36,573 nt of DNA, taken from assembly GCA_964349515.1 (NCBI GenBank), contig CAYGHG010000011.1:1-36573 (forward strand), written 5' to 3'. Positions 24,337 to 32,524 of this stretch are shown here, piece by piece. The translations under genes were made by a program, and so were the position numbers. Below the pieces are notes generated by a model. The model ran no database searches. It was not told the DNA's origin and saw only the letters and a list, made by a program, of their open reading frames with translations. Numbering within the stretch: position 1 is the first letter of the stretch; every line of letters starts with the position of its first letter. This DNA comes from CAYGHG01 sp964349515. GTDB taxonomy: Bacteria; Oederibacteriota; PGYV01; CAYGHG01.

Positions 24337-25278
24337 ATGCAGCAGAGGGATGATACAAAAAAGAACCTGATATATATAAGGGCGATACTTTCCGTCTGTA
24401 TACTGCTTGCCGCTGTTTACAATTACGGCAGCAGCCCGGAAGAGACAGCCCCGGCTATAACCATATATCTCATACTTCTGCTGCTGAGTAATATAGGGAT
24501 GGTTTTTATCCCAAAGAAGATGTTTGAAGGAGTAAATGCAGTTTATGCAGTGTTTGTAATGGACATAATTTTTATAGGGCTGGCTGCTTTCTGGCTCGCG
24601 GATTTTGACCACGTATTCCTGGCTTCTGTATTTCTTACGATATTTATCTGCGCCATAGCGCGTTCGGTAAAGTTAAGCGTTGTGGCGGCTCTGCCGGTAA
24701 CGTTGGTTTATGTTTTTCTCAGGGCAAATGCGTCGGAGGCGGGGTTTGAGTCGGTTTTTGAAGAAAATTCAATAATCAACATTCCGCTTTTATTCATGGT
24801 GGCGCTTCACTCGGGTTTTCTCGCCGAGCGCTCGGAAGCCGAACTTGATGAAAAACACAGGCTTGAAAAATCAAATATGTCGCTTTCAAAACAGTATAAA
24901 AACATGGAAGACCGGATGGAGGCGGCGCTTGTTCAGACGGGAAGGGTGATTGACGCGCTGGCAGACGGCATAATAGCCGTTGACAGCGCCGGAAATGTTA
25001 TAGTGTATAACAAGTCCTGTGCCGAGATATTCGGATTTCCGAGGTCAAAGGCTCTTAATATGCCTATTAACATCCTGAAACCTTTAGCGCCGGTTTATAG
25101 GGTCATAATGGACTCAAGCATGAAAAAAGATGCGGTAAAAGAAAAGATGGTCTCTTTTGAATGCGGCGGCGCCTCGAGAAATATATCGATAGACGCCTCC
25201 TTCCTTTATGACGCGGAAGGCGGGCAGAGCGGGATAATGTGTGTTATAAAAAAAATGGAAAGCGGTGAAATACATTGA
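24337..25278 (+). CDS. Membrane protein with a PAS domain and no output domain
   Basis: A 313-residue protein. Residues about 10-165 contain five or six membrane helices, about 168-205 a charged coiled coil, and about 205-305 a PAS domain (DALADGIIAVDSAGNVIVYN, then AEIFGF). The chain ends right after the PAS core, with no kinase, GGDEF or other output part, and it is not frameshifted: the next gene is a complete lspA. It may act as a sensory partner for a separate protein. The ATG is 9 bases after ileS, with AGGGGG just upstream. Its place between ileS and lspA, normally neighbours, is unusual. Confidence 0.82.
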   Translation: MQQRDDTKKNLIYIRAILSVCILLAAVYNYGSSPEETAPAITIYLILLLLSNIGMVFIPKKMFEGVNAVYAVFVMDIIFIGLAAFWLADFDHVFLASVFLTIFICAIARSVKLSVVAALPVTLVYVFLRANASEAGFESVFEENSIINIPLLFMVALHSGFLAERSEAELDEKHRLEKSNMSLSKQYKNMEDRMEAALVQTGRVIDALADGIIAVDSAGNVIVYNKSCAEIFGFPRSKALNMPINILKPLAPVYRVIMDSSMKKDAVKEKMVSFECGGASRNISIDASFLYDAEGGQSGIMCVIKKMESGEIH

Positions 25279-25781
25279 AGCGCATTTACATAATAACAGT
25301 CCTGTCAGCCCTGCTGATCGACCAGTTGACAAAATATCTGGTTAAAGCCAATATGGAAATATATTCATCAATACGGGTGCTCGGCGATTTTTTCAGCCTG
25401 ACCTACGTTGAAAACAGCGGCGTGGCTTTTGGGATGCTCGGAAACATCGGCGGGGATCTGAAACGCTGGATCCTGTCCTTTGTCGTGTTCTGCGCGATGA
25501 TACTTATCACCATTTACTGGTCGCGGGAAAAAAACAAAAGCCCGCTTTTTACGCTCGCCTGTTCGCTGATAACCGGCGGCGCGGCGGGAAACCTGATTGA
25601 CAGGGTTTTTCGCGGCTCTATAACAGATTTTCTTGAATTCGGGACACAGTCCTGGAAGTTTGCCATATTTAACGCTGCCGACACTTTTGTAACCGTAGGC
25701 GTCGGGCTTTTCATAATTCACACTCTGATTACCAGGGAGGCGACCGATGCACCAGGTTCTTCTGAACATAGGCCCGGTTGA
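25275..25781 (+). CDS. lspA: Lipoprotein signal peptidase (signal peptidase II)
   Basis: A 168-residue inner-membrane aspartic protease that removes signal peptides from diacylglyceryl-modified prolipoproteins. Four helices are evident. Conserved motifs are LIDQLTKYLV (about 14-23), VENSGVAFG (about 45-53), GGAAGNLIDRV (about 101-111) and FNAADTFVTVG (about 131-141), with the two catalytic Asp in the last two. The start is TTG overlapping the upstream stop (TTGA). It acts after Lgt, encoded by the next gene. Confidence 0.95.
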   Translation: MKRIYIITVLSALLIDQLTKYLVKANMEIYSSIRVLGDFFSLTYVENSGVAFGMLGNIGGDLKRWILSFVVFCAMILITIYWSREKNKSPLFTLACSLITGGAAGNLIDRVFRGSITDFLEFGTQSWKFAIFNAADTFVTVGVGLFIIHTLITREATDAPGSSEHRPG

Positions 25782-26508
25782 GATAAGAACGTACGGGTTT
25801 CTGGCTGCGTTATCATTTCTCGCGGGGATATATCTCGCGTCTATGCTCGCCAAAAAAGAGGGCATAAAACAGGATGTGGTAATGGACCTCGGGCTTGTGA
25901 TAATACTCGGAGCCATACTCGGCGCGAGGGTGTTGTATGTGATAGTGTGGAGGGAGCACTATATGAGCCATCCTCTTGACGTATTCAAAGTCTGGGAGGG
26001 CGGGCTGGTGTTTTACGGCGGCCTGATAGGAGCTTCGTTGCTGGCCGTATTATGGCTTTATTTCAAGAAACACGATGCCCTGCGCCTGATGGACATCATC
26101 GCACCTTTTACAGCGCTTGGCCACGCGATAGCCCGCATAGGGTGCTACTACAACGGCTGCTGCTATGGCAGGGCCTCTGAAACCTGCAGTACGGTGCTTG
26201 GCGGGCCGGGTGACGGTATCGCGCGGGTGCCTGTGCAGCTTTATGAATCAGGGGCAAACTTCCTGAATTTTATCGTCCTTATAACTTATTACAGATTTGC
26301 GAAAAAGGCAAAAGGAGAGGTGTTCTTCCTTTTTTTCATTAACTACGGTGTCATCAGGGCTGTTACCGAAGCTTTCAGGGGGGACGCCGAACGCGGCACC
26401 ATAGCAGGGCTGTCAACTTCAACTTTTATTTCTGCCGTGCTTTTTGTAATCGGAGCGGCGGGCTTTGCGGCGGTGAAAATAGCATATGCAAGACAAAATA
26501 AAGCTTGA
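25747..26508 (+). CDS. lgt: Phosphatidylglycerol--prolipoprotein diacylglyceryl transferase
   Basis: A 253-residue polytopic membrane enzyme that adds diacylglycerol to the lipobox Cys of prolipoproteins. The family landmarks are IRTYGFLAALSFLAG (near the N-terminus), GGLVFYGGLIGA (about 86-97) and the Lgt signature here written HAIARIGCYYNGCCYG (about 126-141), the Cys-rich variant. The ATG with GGGAGG 5 bases upstream starts 35 bases inside lspA, so the two are coupled. Five lipoproteins in this window would be its substrates. Confidence 0.94.
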   Translation: MHQVLLNIGPVEIRTYGFLAALSFLAGIYLASMLAKKEGIKQDVVMDLGLVIILGAILGARVLYVIVWREHYMSHPLDVFKVWEGGLVFYGGLIGASLLAVLWLYFKKHDALRLMDIIAPFTALGHAIARIGCYYNGCCYGRASETCSTVLGGPGDGIARVPVQLYESGANFLNFIVLITYYRFAKKAKGEVFFLFFINYGVIRAVTEAFRGDAERGTIAGLSTSTFISAVLFVIGAAGFAAVKIAYARQNKA

Positions 26509-27448
26509 GGCTGTATTAGAGGGAAAAGAAAGAATAGATATTTACCTGAAAAACGCGGCAGGCGTGTCCCGGGGCGCCGTGCAAAAATACATAGACGCGC
26601 GAAACGTATTCATAAACGGCAAACCGGCGGAAAACTACCACACCAAAATAAAAAACGGCGACATAATAGAATACACCCCCGAAGTGCCGCGCGAAGAAAA
26701 ACTGGAACCTTCCGACATCTCTCTTGACGTAATATATGAAGATGAGCATATGCTTGTAATTAATAAGCAGGCGGGACTTGTGGTTCACCCCTCTGCGGGG
26801 CACAGCGGGGAAACGCTGGTAAATGCAATGCTCGGAAGATATATAAAGGAAGAGGATTTTACCGGCCATGGAAACAGGCTGGGAATAGTCCACAGGCTGG
26901 ATAAGGACACGTCGGGTGTGATGATGGCGGCAAAAAATGACGACAGCCATTTGAAACTTTCCGGTCTTTTTAAAAGCAGGGAGATAAAAAAGATATATAC
27001 AGCTCTTGTCCACGGTGAAGTGGAGCAGGAAGGTTTCGTAAACACCACGATAACAAGGGACCTCAGGGACAGGATGAAATATACCGCAAAGCTTATGTCA
27101 GGCAAGGACGCGCAGACTATTTTTACTCCCGCGGAATCCTTTTACCAGGCTACGCTTCTCAAGGTGCAGATACTCACCGGCAGGACGCATCAAATAAGGG
27201 TGCATATGAGCCACCTGAAACATGAAATCGCGGGAGACCAGATGTACGGCAGCAGCCAAAAAGACACCGAGATGGTAAAGTATCTGGGCTATGACGCAAA
27301 AAGCGCCTCAGACCTCCTGCCCCGCCAGATGCTCCATGCCACAACGCTATCCTTTGTCCATCCCTACACAAACAAAAAAATGGAATTCAAAGCGCCGCTC
27401 GCCCCGGATTTTGAAAAGATTGTCGGCATGCTGCGAAAAAAAGTTTAA
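26486..27448 (+). CDS. rluD: Large-subunit pseudouridine synthase, RluA/RluD family
   Basis: A 320-residue RNA-modifying enzyme. An N-terminal S4 RNA-binding domain (about 12-60) is followed by the catalytic domain with HRLDKDTSGVMMAAK (about 136-150), whose Asp after LDK is the nucleophile, and later GRTHQIRVHM (about 231-240). By family it would convert uridines in 23S rRNA; exact target sites cannot be read. The ATG lies 23 bases inside lgt. Its ribosome site is weak, so coupling is likely. It ends the operon; two CCCTTT/AAAGGG hairpins follow within 80 bases. Confidence 0.92.
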   Translation: MQDKIKLEAVLEGKERIDIYLKNAAGVSRGAVQKYIDARNVFINGKPAENYHTKIKNGDIIEYTPEVPREEKLEPSDISLDVIYEDEHMLVINKQAGLVVHPSAGHSGETLVNAMLGRYIKEEDFTGHGNRLGIVHRLDKDTSGVMMAAKNDDSHLKLSGLFKSREIKKIYTALVHGEVEQEGFVNTTITRDLRDRMKYTAKLMSGKDAQTIFTPAESFYQATLLKVQILTGRTHQIRVHMSHLKHEIAGDQMYGSSQKDTEMVKYLGYDAKSASDLLPRQMLHATTLSFVHPYTNKKMEFKAPLAPDFEKIVGMLRKKV

Positions 27449-27456
27449 ATTTGCCC

Positions 27457-27480
27457 TAACCCTATTTTTCAAAGGGCGGG
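27457..27480 (+). repeat. Degenerate CCCT/AGGG hairpin copy
   Basis: AACCCTATTTTTCAAAGGGC is a decayed form of the hairpin found at 19801, 20188, 27498 and 27855. It sits 9 bases after rluD and may help to end transcription, though no T tract follows. Confidence 0.4.
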
Positions 27481-27497
27481 CAGTGTGTATTTGTCCT

Positions 27498-28015
27498 AAC
27501 CCCCTTTCCCAAAGGGGGGTCAGGGGGGATTTGCCGTTGTCTTAGAAGTCTCAGAAAGCCAAAAGCCAGAAGTTAATACTAAGACAAAATCTGTTTACCT
27601 CTTCCATCTGCAAATTGTAAATTCTAACTGTCATAGTACGCGGACGGCTGTATTATTTTTCCGCTTTAGCCTGTATTGTACACGGCGCAGGCGGACTGCG
27701 GCTTGTTTCAGGCCTTAACTAAGCTTGCGCGAAATGGCGTGTCACGAATATAAGCAGTGCCTTCAATAAGCCGGGAGTCAAGCCGCGGCAACGCTGAACT
27801 ACCGGCTTGGCGGAAAAATAACACAACCGCCCTTACCATCCGTCGTTATTGCATAACCCCCTTTCCCAAAGGGGGGTCAGGGGGGATTTGCCGTTGTCTT
27901 AGAAGTTTCAGAAAGCCAAAAGCCAAAAGACAGAAATTAACAGATAAAAACACGTTTTTTGTAATATCACCTGCAAATTGCAAATTCTAACCGTCCTCCT
28001 GCGCGTGCGCCGAAG
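27498..28015. repeat. Composite repeat block R2, locus 2 (tandem, period 357 bp)
   Basis: Same order of parts as the block at 19801-20430. The hairpin CCCCCTTTCCCAAAGGGG at 27500 and again at 27857 is followed each time by TCAGGGGGGATTTGCCGTTG and by GAAAGCCAAAAGCC. GCAAATTGTAAATTCTAAC-type segments, the inverted-repeat element and CCGCCCTTACC lie between. The first about 80 bp of the two units are almost identical, so the tandem duplication here is recent or kept alike. No credible gene. Confidence 0.8.
27649..27825. mobile_element. 177-bp MITE-like element with terminal inverted repeats, copy 2
   Basis: The left end TGTATTATTTTTCCGC (27649-27664) pairs with the right end GGCGGAAAAATAACACA (27809-27825), with one mismatch. 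Its length is within one base of copy 1 (19978-20155), and shared interior blocks are CCTGTATTGTAC/CCTTGTATTGTGC, GCTTGCGCGAA and GCGTGTC, but the interior is clearly diverged. Non-coding. Confidence 0.65.
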
Positions 28016-28099
28016 ATACTGCCAATTAACTCAATCCCGGTGAAAGCTTTAAAAATAAAGCATTTTATGGCTTCTAATAACGTTTTTTCAACAAAAGGC

Positions 28100-28128
28100 T
28101 TGAAAACAGCAGTTTGGTGTGGTATAAC
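28100..28128 (+). promoter_or_regulatory. Promoter of the rimP-nusA-infB operon
   Basis: TTGAAA (28100-28105), 17-bp spacer, TATAAC (28123-28128), preceded by TGTGG. It gives a leader of about 95 bases that contains the hairpin at 28179-28207. Confidence 0.65.
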
Positions 28129-28178
28129 ATCATTCAGTTAAAGCTTACAGAGCAAAGCGCCCAAATGATGATAACGAG

Positions 28179-28216
28179 AAGTGGGGAAGGCCTTTAACAC
28201 CCCACTTTTTAGTTTT
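28179..28216 (+). terminator. Terminator-like hairpin in the rimP leader (possible attenuator)
   Basis: AAGTGGGG (28179-28186) pairs with CCCCACTT (28200-28207), 8 bp with a 13-nt loop, followed by TTTAGTTTT. It stands between the promoter and rimP, about 15 bases before the start codon, with the ribosome site AAAGGGGAG just after. Control of a nusA-containing operon by termination in its leader is known in other bacteria; here it is inferred. Confidence 0.55.
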
Positions 28217-28230
28217 ATAAAGGGGAGAAT

Positions 28231-28686
28231 ATGGCAGCAAAGTACGATGAAAAGCTTGCAGAGATGATAATTCCGGTTGTTAAAGACGCCGGGCTTGAGA
28301 TTTGGGACATTGATATTGACAATGGCGGTAATATCAGGATTTTTGTGGATAAGCCGGGTTCGCGGGTGGGTATTGACGACTGCACGCGGGTAAGCAGGGC
28401 GGTAGATGCTGTGCTTACAGCGGCGGTTTTCTTTAATAACCAATACTCGCTTGAAGTAGGCTCGCCGGGCATCAACAGGCGGCTGCGTACAACGGAACAT
28501 TTCAGGCGTTACATAGGCTCAAATATAAAGGCTGTGACAAGGGAAAAAATAAACGATGCAAATGTGTTTGAAGGAAAGTTAACAGAAGCAGACGAAGGAT
28601 CTATTAAGGTTCAGACTGAAACAGGAGAGGCTGTTATAGCCTTCGACATACTAAAAAAAGCAAGTCTTCAAGAGGATTCCTTTTGA
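28231..28686 (+). CDS. rimP: Ribosome maturation factor RimP
   Basis: A 151-residue 30S-subunit assembly factor. The N-terminal domain has GLEIWDIDIDNGGNIRIFVD (about 21-40) and the conserved GIDDCTRVSRAVDAVL (about 48-63). The linker YSLEVGSPGINRRLRTTEHF (about 72-91) is the best-kept part of the family. An Sm-like C-terminal domain follows (about 92-150). AAAGGGGAG precedes the ATG. It leads the rimP-nusA-infB-rbfA series, whose order is conserved in bacteria. Confidence 0.95.
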   Translation: MAAKYDEKLAEMIIPVVKDAGLEIWDIDIDNGGNIRIFVDKPGSRVGIDDCTRVSRAVDAVLTAAVFFNNQYSLEVGSPGINRRLRTTEHFRRYIGSNIKAVTREKINDANVFEGKLTEADEGSIKVQTETGEAVIAFDILKKASLQEDSF

Positions 28687-28701
28687 GAAGAAAGGCGGTA
28701 A

Positions 28702-29982
28702 ATGATGTCAAATGATATTCTGCAGATTTTCAAGCAGGTGGAGAAGCTGAAAAATATAGAAGAGGGCGATCTGTTAAAAGCCTTTGAGATGGGTATAACC
28801 TCAGCCGCAAAAAAAGTGTACGGGATAAAAACCCAGATAAGAGTGGAGCTCGCCGAAGATGAAGTCAGGTTTCTATGGCCAAAGACAGTCGTGGATGACG
28901 TAGCTGATGAGTACACTGAAATCACGGAAGAAGACGCCATAAAGCTCAAACCTGACGCAAAACTAGGGGACATCATAGAGGTGTCATATTACCCGAAAGA
29001 GTTTGGAAGGATTGCGGCCCAGACTACGAAGCAGGTAATCACACAGAAAATCCGGGAAGTCGAAAAAGAGCAGATATTCAATGAGTACAAACAGAAAGAG
29101 GGGGACATAATTACGGGCACCGTGCATACCATAGAGTCGGGGAACATAATACTGGACTTAGGCACCATAGAGGGAATCTTAAGGGTGAAAGAACAGGTTG
29201 AAAAGGAGTCCTACCGCCCCGGCGACAGGATAAAAGCGTATGTGTTAAAGGCAAACCGCGGCAAGGACGGGGCAAAACTCGAACTCTCAAGGACGCACCC
29301 GAATTTTATCAAGAAAATATTTGAGATGGAAGTGACCGAGGTTGACCAGGGCATAGTGGAGATAAAATATGTCGCGCGCGAGCCCGGAATAAAGACCAAA
29401 GTGGTTGTGGCGAGCAATGACTCCCACATAGACCCTGTGGGCGCCTGTATAGGCGTGAAAGGCAGCAGGATACAGACAATTATGAAAGAACTGCATGGAG
29501 AAAAAATAGACGTGGTGCTCTACAGCGAAGACATCAAAAAATACCTGCAGAGTGCCATTGAGCCGATAGAGTTAAAAGAGATATACATAGACGAAGTCAA
29601 CAAATACACCATTATTTCCGTGCCTGACGAGCAGTTCTCACAGGTGATAGGAAAGAACGGCGTCAATATGAGGCTTGTCGCGAAGATTACAAAGTGGAAA
29701 GTATCTGTCCTGAGGCAGAGCGAATTTACCAAAGAACGTATTGACGAGATGAAGGGTAATTTCAGCGAACAGGTGGACTTTGACCTGTTTAAGCTCTCGG
29801 ATGACATTCCTGTAAAAGAACTGAAAAAACTGAAAAAAGAGGGCATAAGAAACCTCAAAGATTTTGTAAGTTTTGAGACTTCAAAAATAGCCGCGGTGAT
29901 TGAGTTCAGCGAATCCAAGGTGAGGGAATTAAAAGACAAGGCCGTGGCCCTTATAGACAGTATGGCAAAGGAGGGCAAATAA
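28702..29982 (+). CDS. nusA: Transcription termination/antitermination factor NusA
   Basis: A 426-residue RNA polymerase-binding factor affecting pausing, termination and antitermination. Order: N-terminal polymerase-binding domain (about 1-125), S1 domain (about 135-200, GDIITGTVHTIESGNIILDL), KH1 (about 230-280, with GACIGVKGSRIQTIMKEL), KH2 (about 300-345, with VIGKNGVNMRLVAKIT), and one helix-hairpin-helix-like segment (about 370-425). It is longer than the minimal Bacillus-type protein and shorter than E. coli NusA, which has two acidic repeats. Two adjacent ATG codons (28702, 28705) can serve as start after AAGGCGG; the first is used here. The stop overlaps the infB start (TAATG). Confidence 0.95.
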   Translation: MMSNDILQIFKQVEKLKNIEEGDLLKAFEMGITSAAKKVYGIKTQIRVELAEDEVRFLWPKTVVDDVADEYTEITEEDAIKLKPDAKLGDIIEVSYYPKEFGRIAAQTTKQVITQKIREVEKEQIFNEYKQKEGDIITGTVHTIESGNIILDLGTIEGILRVKEQVEKESYRPGDRIKAYVLKANRGKDGAKLELSRTHPNFIKKIFEMEVTEVDQGIVEIKYVAREPGIKTKVVVASNDSHIDPVGACIGVKGSRIQTIMKELHGEKIDVVLYSEDIKKYLQSAIEPIELKEIYIDEVNKYTIISVPDEQFSQVIGKNGVNMRLVAKITKWKVSVLRQSEFTKERIDEMKGNFSEQVDFDLFKLSDDIPVKELKKLKKEGIRNLKDFVSFETSKIAAVIEFSESKVRELKDKAVALIDSMAKEGK

Positions 29983-32126
29983 TGAGGATACATGAAGCTG
30001 CAAAGCAGTACGGCATAGACAGCAAGGTCATAATGGAAAAAATGAAGGCCAAAGGCATAGAAGTAAAGACTCATATGAGCAAGATAGATGAAGGCGTGCT
30101 CGCGGAGCTGCAGGCACAGCCGTCGCCTGTAAATAAAGAAGAGGCTCCAAAACAGGCTGAACCTGTAAAAGCGGCAGAAGCGCCGAAACAGGCTTCCCCT
30201 GAGGCAGTGCCTGTAAAAAAAGAAGAGGCTCCAAAACAGGCTGCGCCTGCCAAAGCGGCAGAAGCGCCGAAACAGGCTTCCCCGGAGGCAGCGCCTGTAA
30301 AAAAAGAAGAAGAGCCGGAAGCCGCGCCTGCCGCCGAGGCGCCGGCAGAAGAAATGCCCGCGCCAAAGCCGGAAGTTGTTGAAATTAATAAAGGTATTAC
30401 TGTGGCGGAATTTGCCGTTAAGATAGAAGTCAAACCTACCGAAATAATCAAGAAGCTTTTCGGGCTCGGCGTGATTTCCACGATGAACCAGGGGTTGGGT
30501 GAGGAAGAACTGCAGATTTTAGCCTCTGAATACGGCAAGGAATTAAAATTTAAGGAAGTTTTCGGGGATGACGCTTTTGAAACCGAGGAGGAAGAAACAG
30601 GCAATCCTGTAAGACGGGCGCCGATTGTTACGATAATGGGGCACGTTGACCACGGAAAGACCTCGCTTCTTGACGCTGTCAGGGAATCAAACCTGATTGA
30701 CAAGGAAACCGGCGGCATAACACAGAGGATAGGAGCGTACAGGGTAAAGACGGAGCAGGGGGAGATAATATTTATTGACACCCCGGGCCACGCGGCTTTT
30801 ACCGCGATGAGGGCGCGCGGCGCAAAAGTGACAGACGTAGTCATACTTCTCGTCGCCGCGGATGACGGAATAATGCCCCAGACTGTTGAAGCGATAGACC
30901 ACGCAAAAGCGGCAGGCGCGCCTATAATAGTCGCGATAAATAAAATTGACAAAGAGGGGGCAAACCCCGATAAGGTAAAGCAGGAACTTACGAAATACAA
31001 CCTCGTGCCCGAAGAGTGGGGCGGAAAAACACAGATAGCTTTGATATCCGCAAAAAAACGGATTGGAATCAGCGAACTTCTTGAGAAAATACTTCTTGAG
31101 GCGGAAATGCTGGATCTTAAAACAGCTATAGACACGAGGGCGACAGGCACGGTCATAGAAAGCAAACTTGAAAAAGGCAAAGGCCCGGTCGGAACAATAC
31201 TTTTGCAAAAAGGGACGCTGCGTGTCGGCGACGCTTTTCTTACAAATTATACATTCGGCAGGGTAAAGGCGCTGATAGACGATCACGGCGTGAGGCATAA
31301 GGAAATAAAGGCTGTGATGCCCATAGAGGTGCTCGGGTTTTCGTCTGTACCGAACGCGGGGGATAAGTTCAAGGTTTTTGAAAGTGAAAAAGAGGTAAAA
31401 AACATTGCGATGAGGCGCAGCAATGACCTGCGCAGGCTCGGCGAGGACAAAAAGCGCAAAAAGATAACTCTTGAGGACCTGCACAAGAAGATTGAACAGG
31501 GCGCGGAAAAGAAACTGAACCTCATACTAAAGGGCGACAGCGGAGGCACGAATGAGGCGCTCTCTGACGCGCTTACCAGGCTGTCGGGTGACGGCGGAAT
31601 AAACATAAATATCATTCACAAAGACGTAGGCGATATAAATGAAAATGACGTACTTCTGGCGGACGCTTCTGACGCCGTGATAATAGGGTTTTTCGTCTCG
31701 GCTCTGCCGGCGGCGAGGGAGCTTGCCGTAAAAGAGGGTGTGGAGATAAAAATCTACCATCTGATACACGAGGCTGTGGATTCCATAAAGGCCGCGATGG
31801 AGGGGCTGCTTGAACCCGAGTACGAAGAGGTAAAAATAGGCGAAGCGGAGATAAGGCAGGTTTTTAAAATAGAGAGCGAAAGCATAGTAATAGCCGGAAG
31901 TTATATGAAAACAGGCAAGGCGTATCACGATTCAATAGTGGTGATACACAGGGGCGGAAGGGAACTGATGAAATCAAAGGTTTCTTCCCTTAAAAGGTTC
32001 AAGGATTCTGTAAAGGAAGTGAAAGAGGGTTACGAGTGCGGCCTTATCATAGAAAACTACAGCGAGCCTCTTGCAAATGACCAGGCGGTGTTCTATGAAT
32101 CGGTTCAGAAAGTAAGAAAGCTTTAA
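29982..32126 (+). CDS. infB: Translation initiation factor IF-2
   Basis: A 714-residue GTPase that brings initiator tRNA to the 30S subunit and promotes subunit joining. It has an IF2_N domain at residues about 1-40, a Pro/Ala/Lys/Glu linker at about 45-130 built from an 84-bp DNA repeat, and a second IF2_N-type domain (about 132-185). The G domain has GHVDHGKTS (G1, about 220-228), GGITQRIGAY (G2), DTPGHAAF (G3, about 266-273), NKID (G4, about 320-323) and SAKKRIGI (G5). Domains II, III and the fMet-tRNA-binding domain IV complete the chain, ending AVFYESVQKVRKL. Full length for a bacterial IF-2. GGAGGG precedes the ATG. Confidence 0.96.
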   Translation: MRIHEAAKQYGIDSKVIMEKMKAKGIEVKTHMSKIDEGVLAELQAQPSPVNKEEAPKQAEPVKAAEAPKQASPEAVPVKKEEAPKQAAPAKAAEAPKQASPEAAPVKKEEEPEAAPAAEAPAEEMPAPKPEVVEINKGITVAEFAVKIEVKPTEIIKKLFGLGVISTMNQGLGEEELQILASEYGKELKFKEVFGDDAFETEEEETGNPVRRAPIVTIMGHVDHGKTSLLDAVRESNLIDKETGGITQRIGAYRVKTEQGEIIFIDTPGHAAFTAMRARGAKVTDVVILLVAADDGIMPQTVEAIDHAKAAGAPIIVAINKIDKEGANPDKVKQELTKYNLVPEEWGGKTQIALISAKKRIGISELLEKILLEAEMLDLKTAIDTRATGTVIESKLEKGKGPVGTILLQKGTLRVGDAFLTNYTFGRVKALIDDHGVRHKEIKAVMPIEVLGFSSVPNAGDKFKVFESEKEVKNIAMRRSNDLRRLGEDKKRKKITLEDLHKKIEQGAEKKLNLILKGDSGGTNEALSDALTRLSGDGGININIIHKDVGDINENDVLLADASDAVIIGFFVSALPAARELAVKEGVEIKIYHLIHEAVDSIKAAMEGLLEPEYEEVKIGEAEIRQVFKIESESIVIAGSYMKTGKAYHDSIVVIHRGGRELMKSKVSSLKRFKDSVKEVKEGYECGLIIENYSEPLANDQAVFYESVQKVRKL
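30132..30315 (+). repeat. In-gene tandem repeat in infB, 84-bp unit
   Basis: Two full 84-bp units (28 codons each, the second starting near 30222) and the first few codons of a third (30306) encode the linker KEEAPKQA...EAPKQASPEA..PVK. Each unit holds two shorter EAPKQA modules. Because 84 is a multiple of 3, changes in copy number keep the frame. Confidence 0.85.
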
Positions 32127-32137
32127 GGCGGGATGAA

Positions 32138-32524
32138 TTGAACAATATAAGGAAGCAAAGAGTGGAAAGCCTCATGAAGAGGGAAATAAGCGAAATCATC
32201 ATGAGGGAACTCAAAGACCCGAGGGTAAAACTGACCAGCGTAAGCAGGGTCAGCCTGACAAATGACCTGAAGACGGCCCACGTTTATATAAGCGTCATAG
32301 GCGGGGACAAGGAAAGAAAAGGCTCCATAGGGGGCTTGATAAGCGCGGCAGGTTTTATAAGGCGCGAAGTGGGTTCCAGAATAGACCTGCGCTATAACCC
32401 CGAACTGAGGTTTGCAATAGACGAATCAATAGAGGAACAAACCAGAATTTTAAGGCTCTTAAAACAGTTAGAGGACGAGAAAAAAGAAAAGGCCGGAGGG
32501 GACAATGACGAAACTTCAGATTGA
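32138..32524 (+). CDS. rbfA: Ribosome-binding factor A
   Basis: A 128-residue cold-shock 30S maturation factor with a single KH-like fold. Typical segments are RVESLMKREISEIIMREL (about 8-25), DPRVKLTSVSRVSLTNDLK (about 28-46), AHVYISV and LRYNPELRFAIDES (about 86-99). The start is TTG with AAGGCGGG upstream; the charged tail (EDEKKEKAGG) is usual. It overlaps nrnA by 20 bases. Confidence 0.93.
   Translation: MNNIRKQRVESLMKREISEIIMRELKDPRVKLTSVSRVSLTNDLKTAHVYISVIGGDKERKGSIGGLISAAGFIRREVGSRIDLRYNPELRFAIDESIEEQTRILRLLKQLEDEKKEKAGGDNDETSD

Noticed and set aside
27757..27990. Open frame of 77 codons in the second R2 block
   Set aside because: Consists of repeat sequence, and the same frame is broken in locus 1.
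28129..28230. tRNA gene before rimP, as metY in E. coli
   Set aside because: No acceptor stem, anticodon loop or TTCGA-type arm could be found; only the short hairpin is present.
30071..31180. Long antisense open frame (369 codons) opposite infB
   Set aside because: The translation is Ser/Ala/Phe-rich antisense of the conserved IF-2 G domain and its repeat linker; no start signals.
30687..31484. Second antisense frame opposite infB
   Set aside because: Overlaps the G domain of infB, and the translation has no domain logic or ribosome site.
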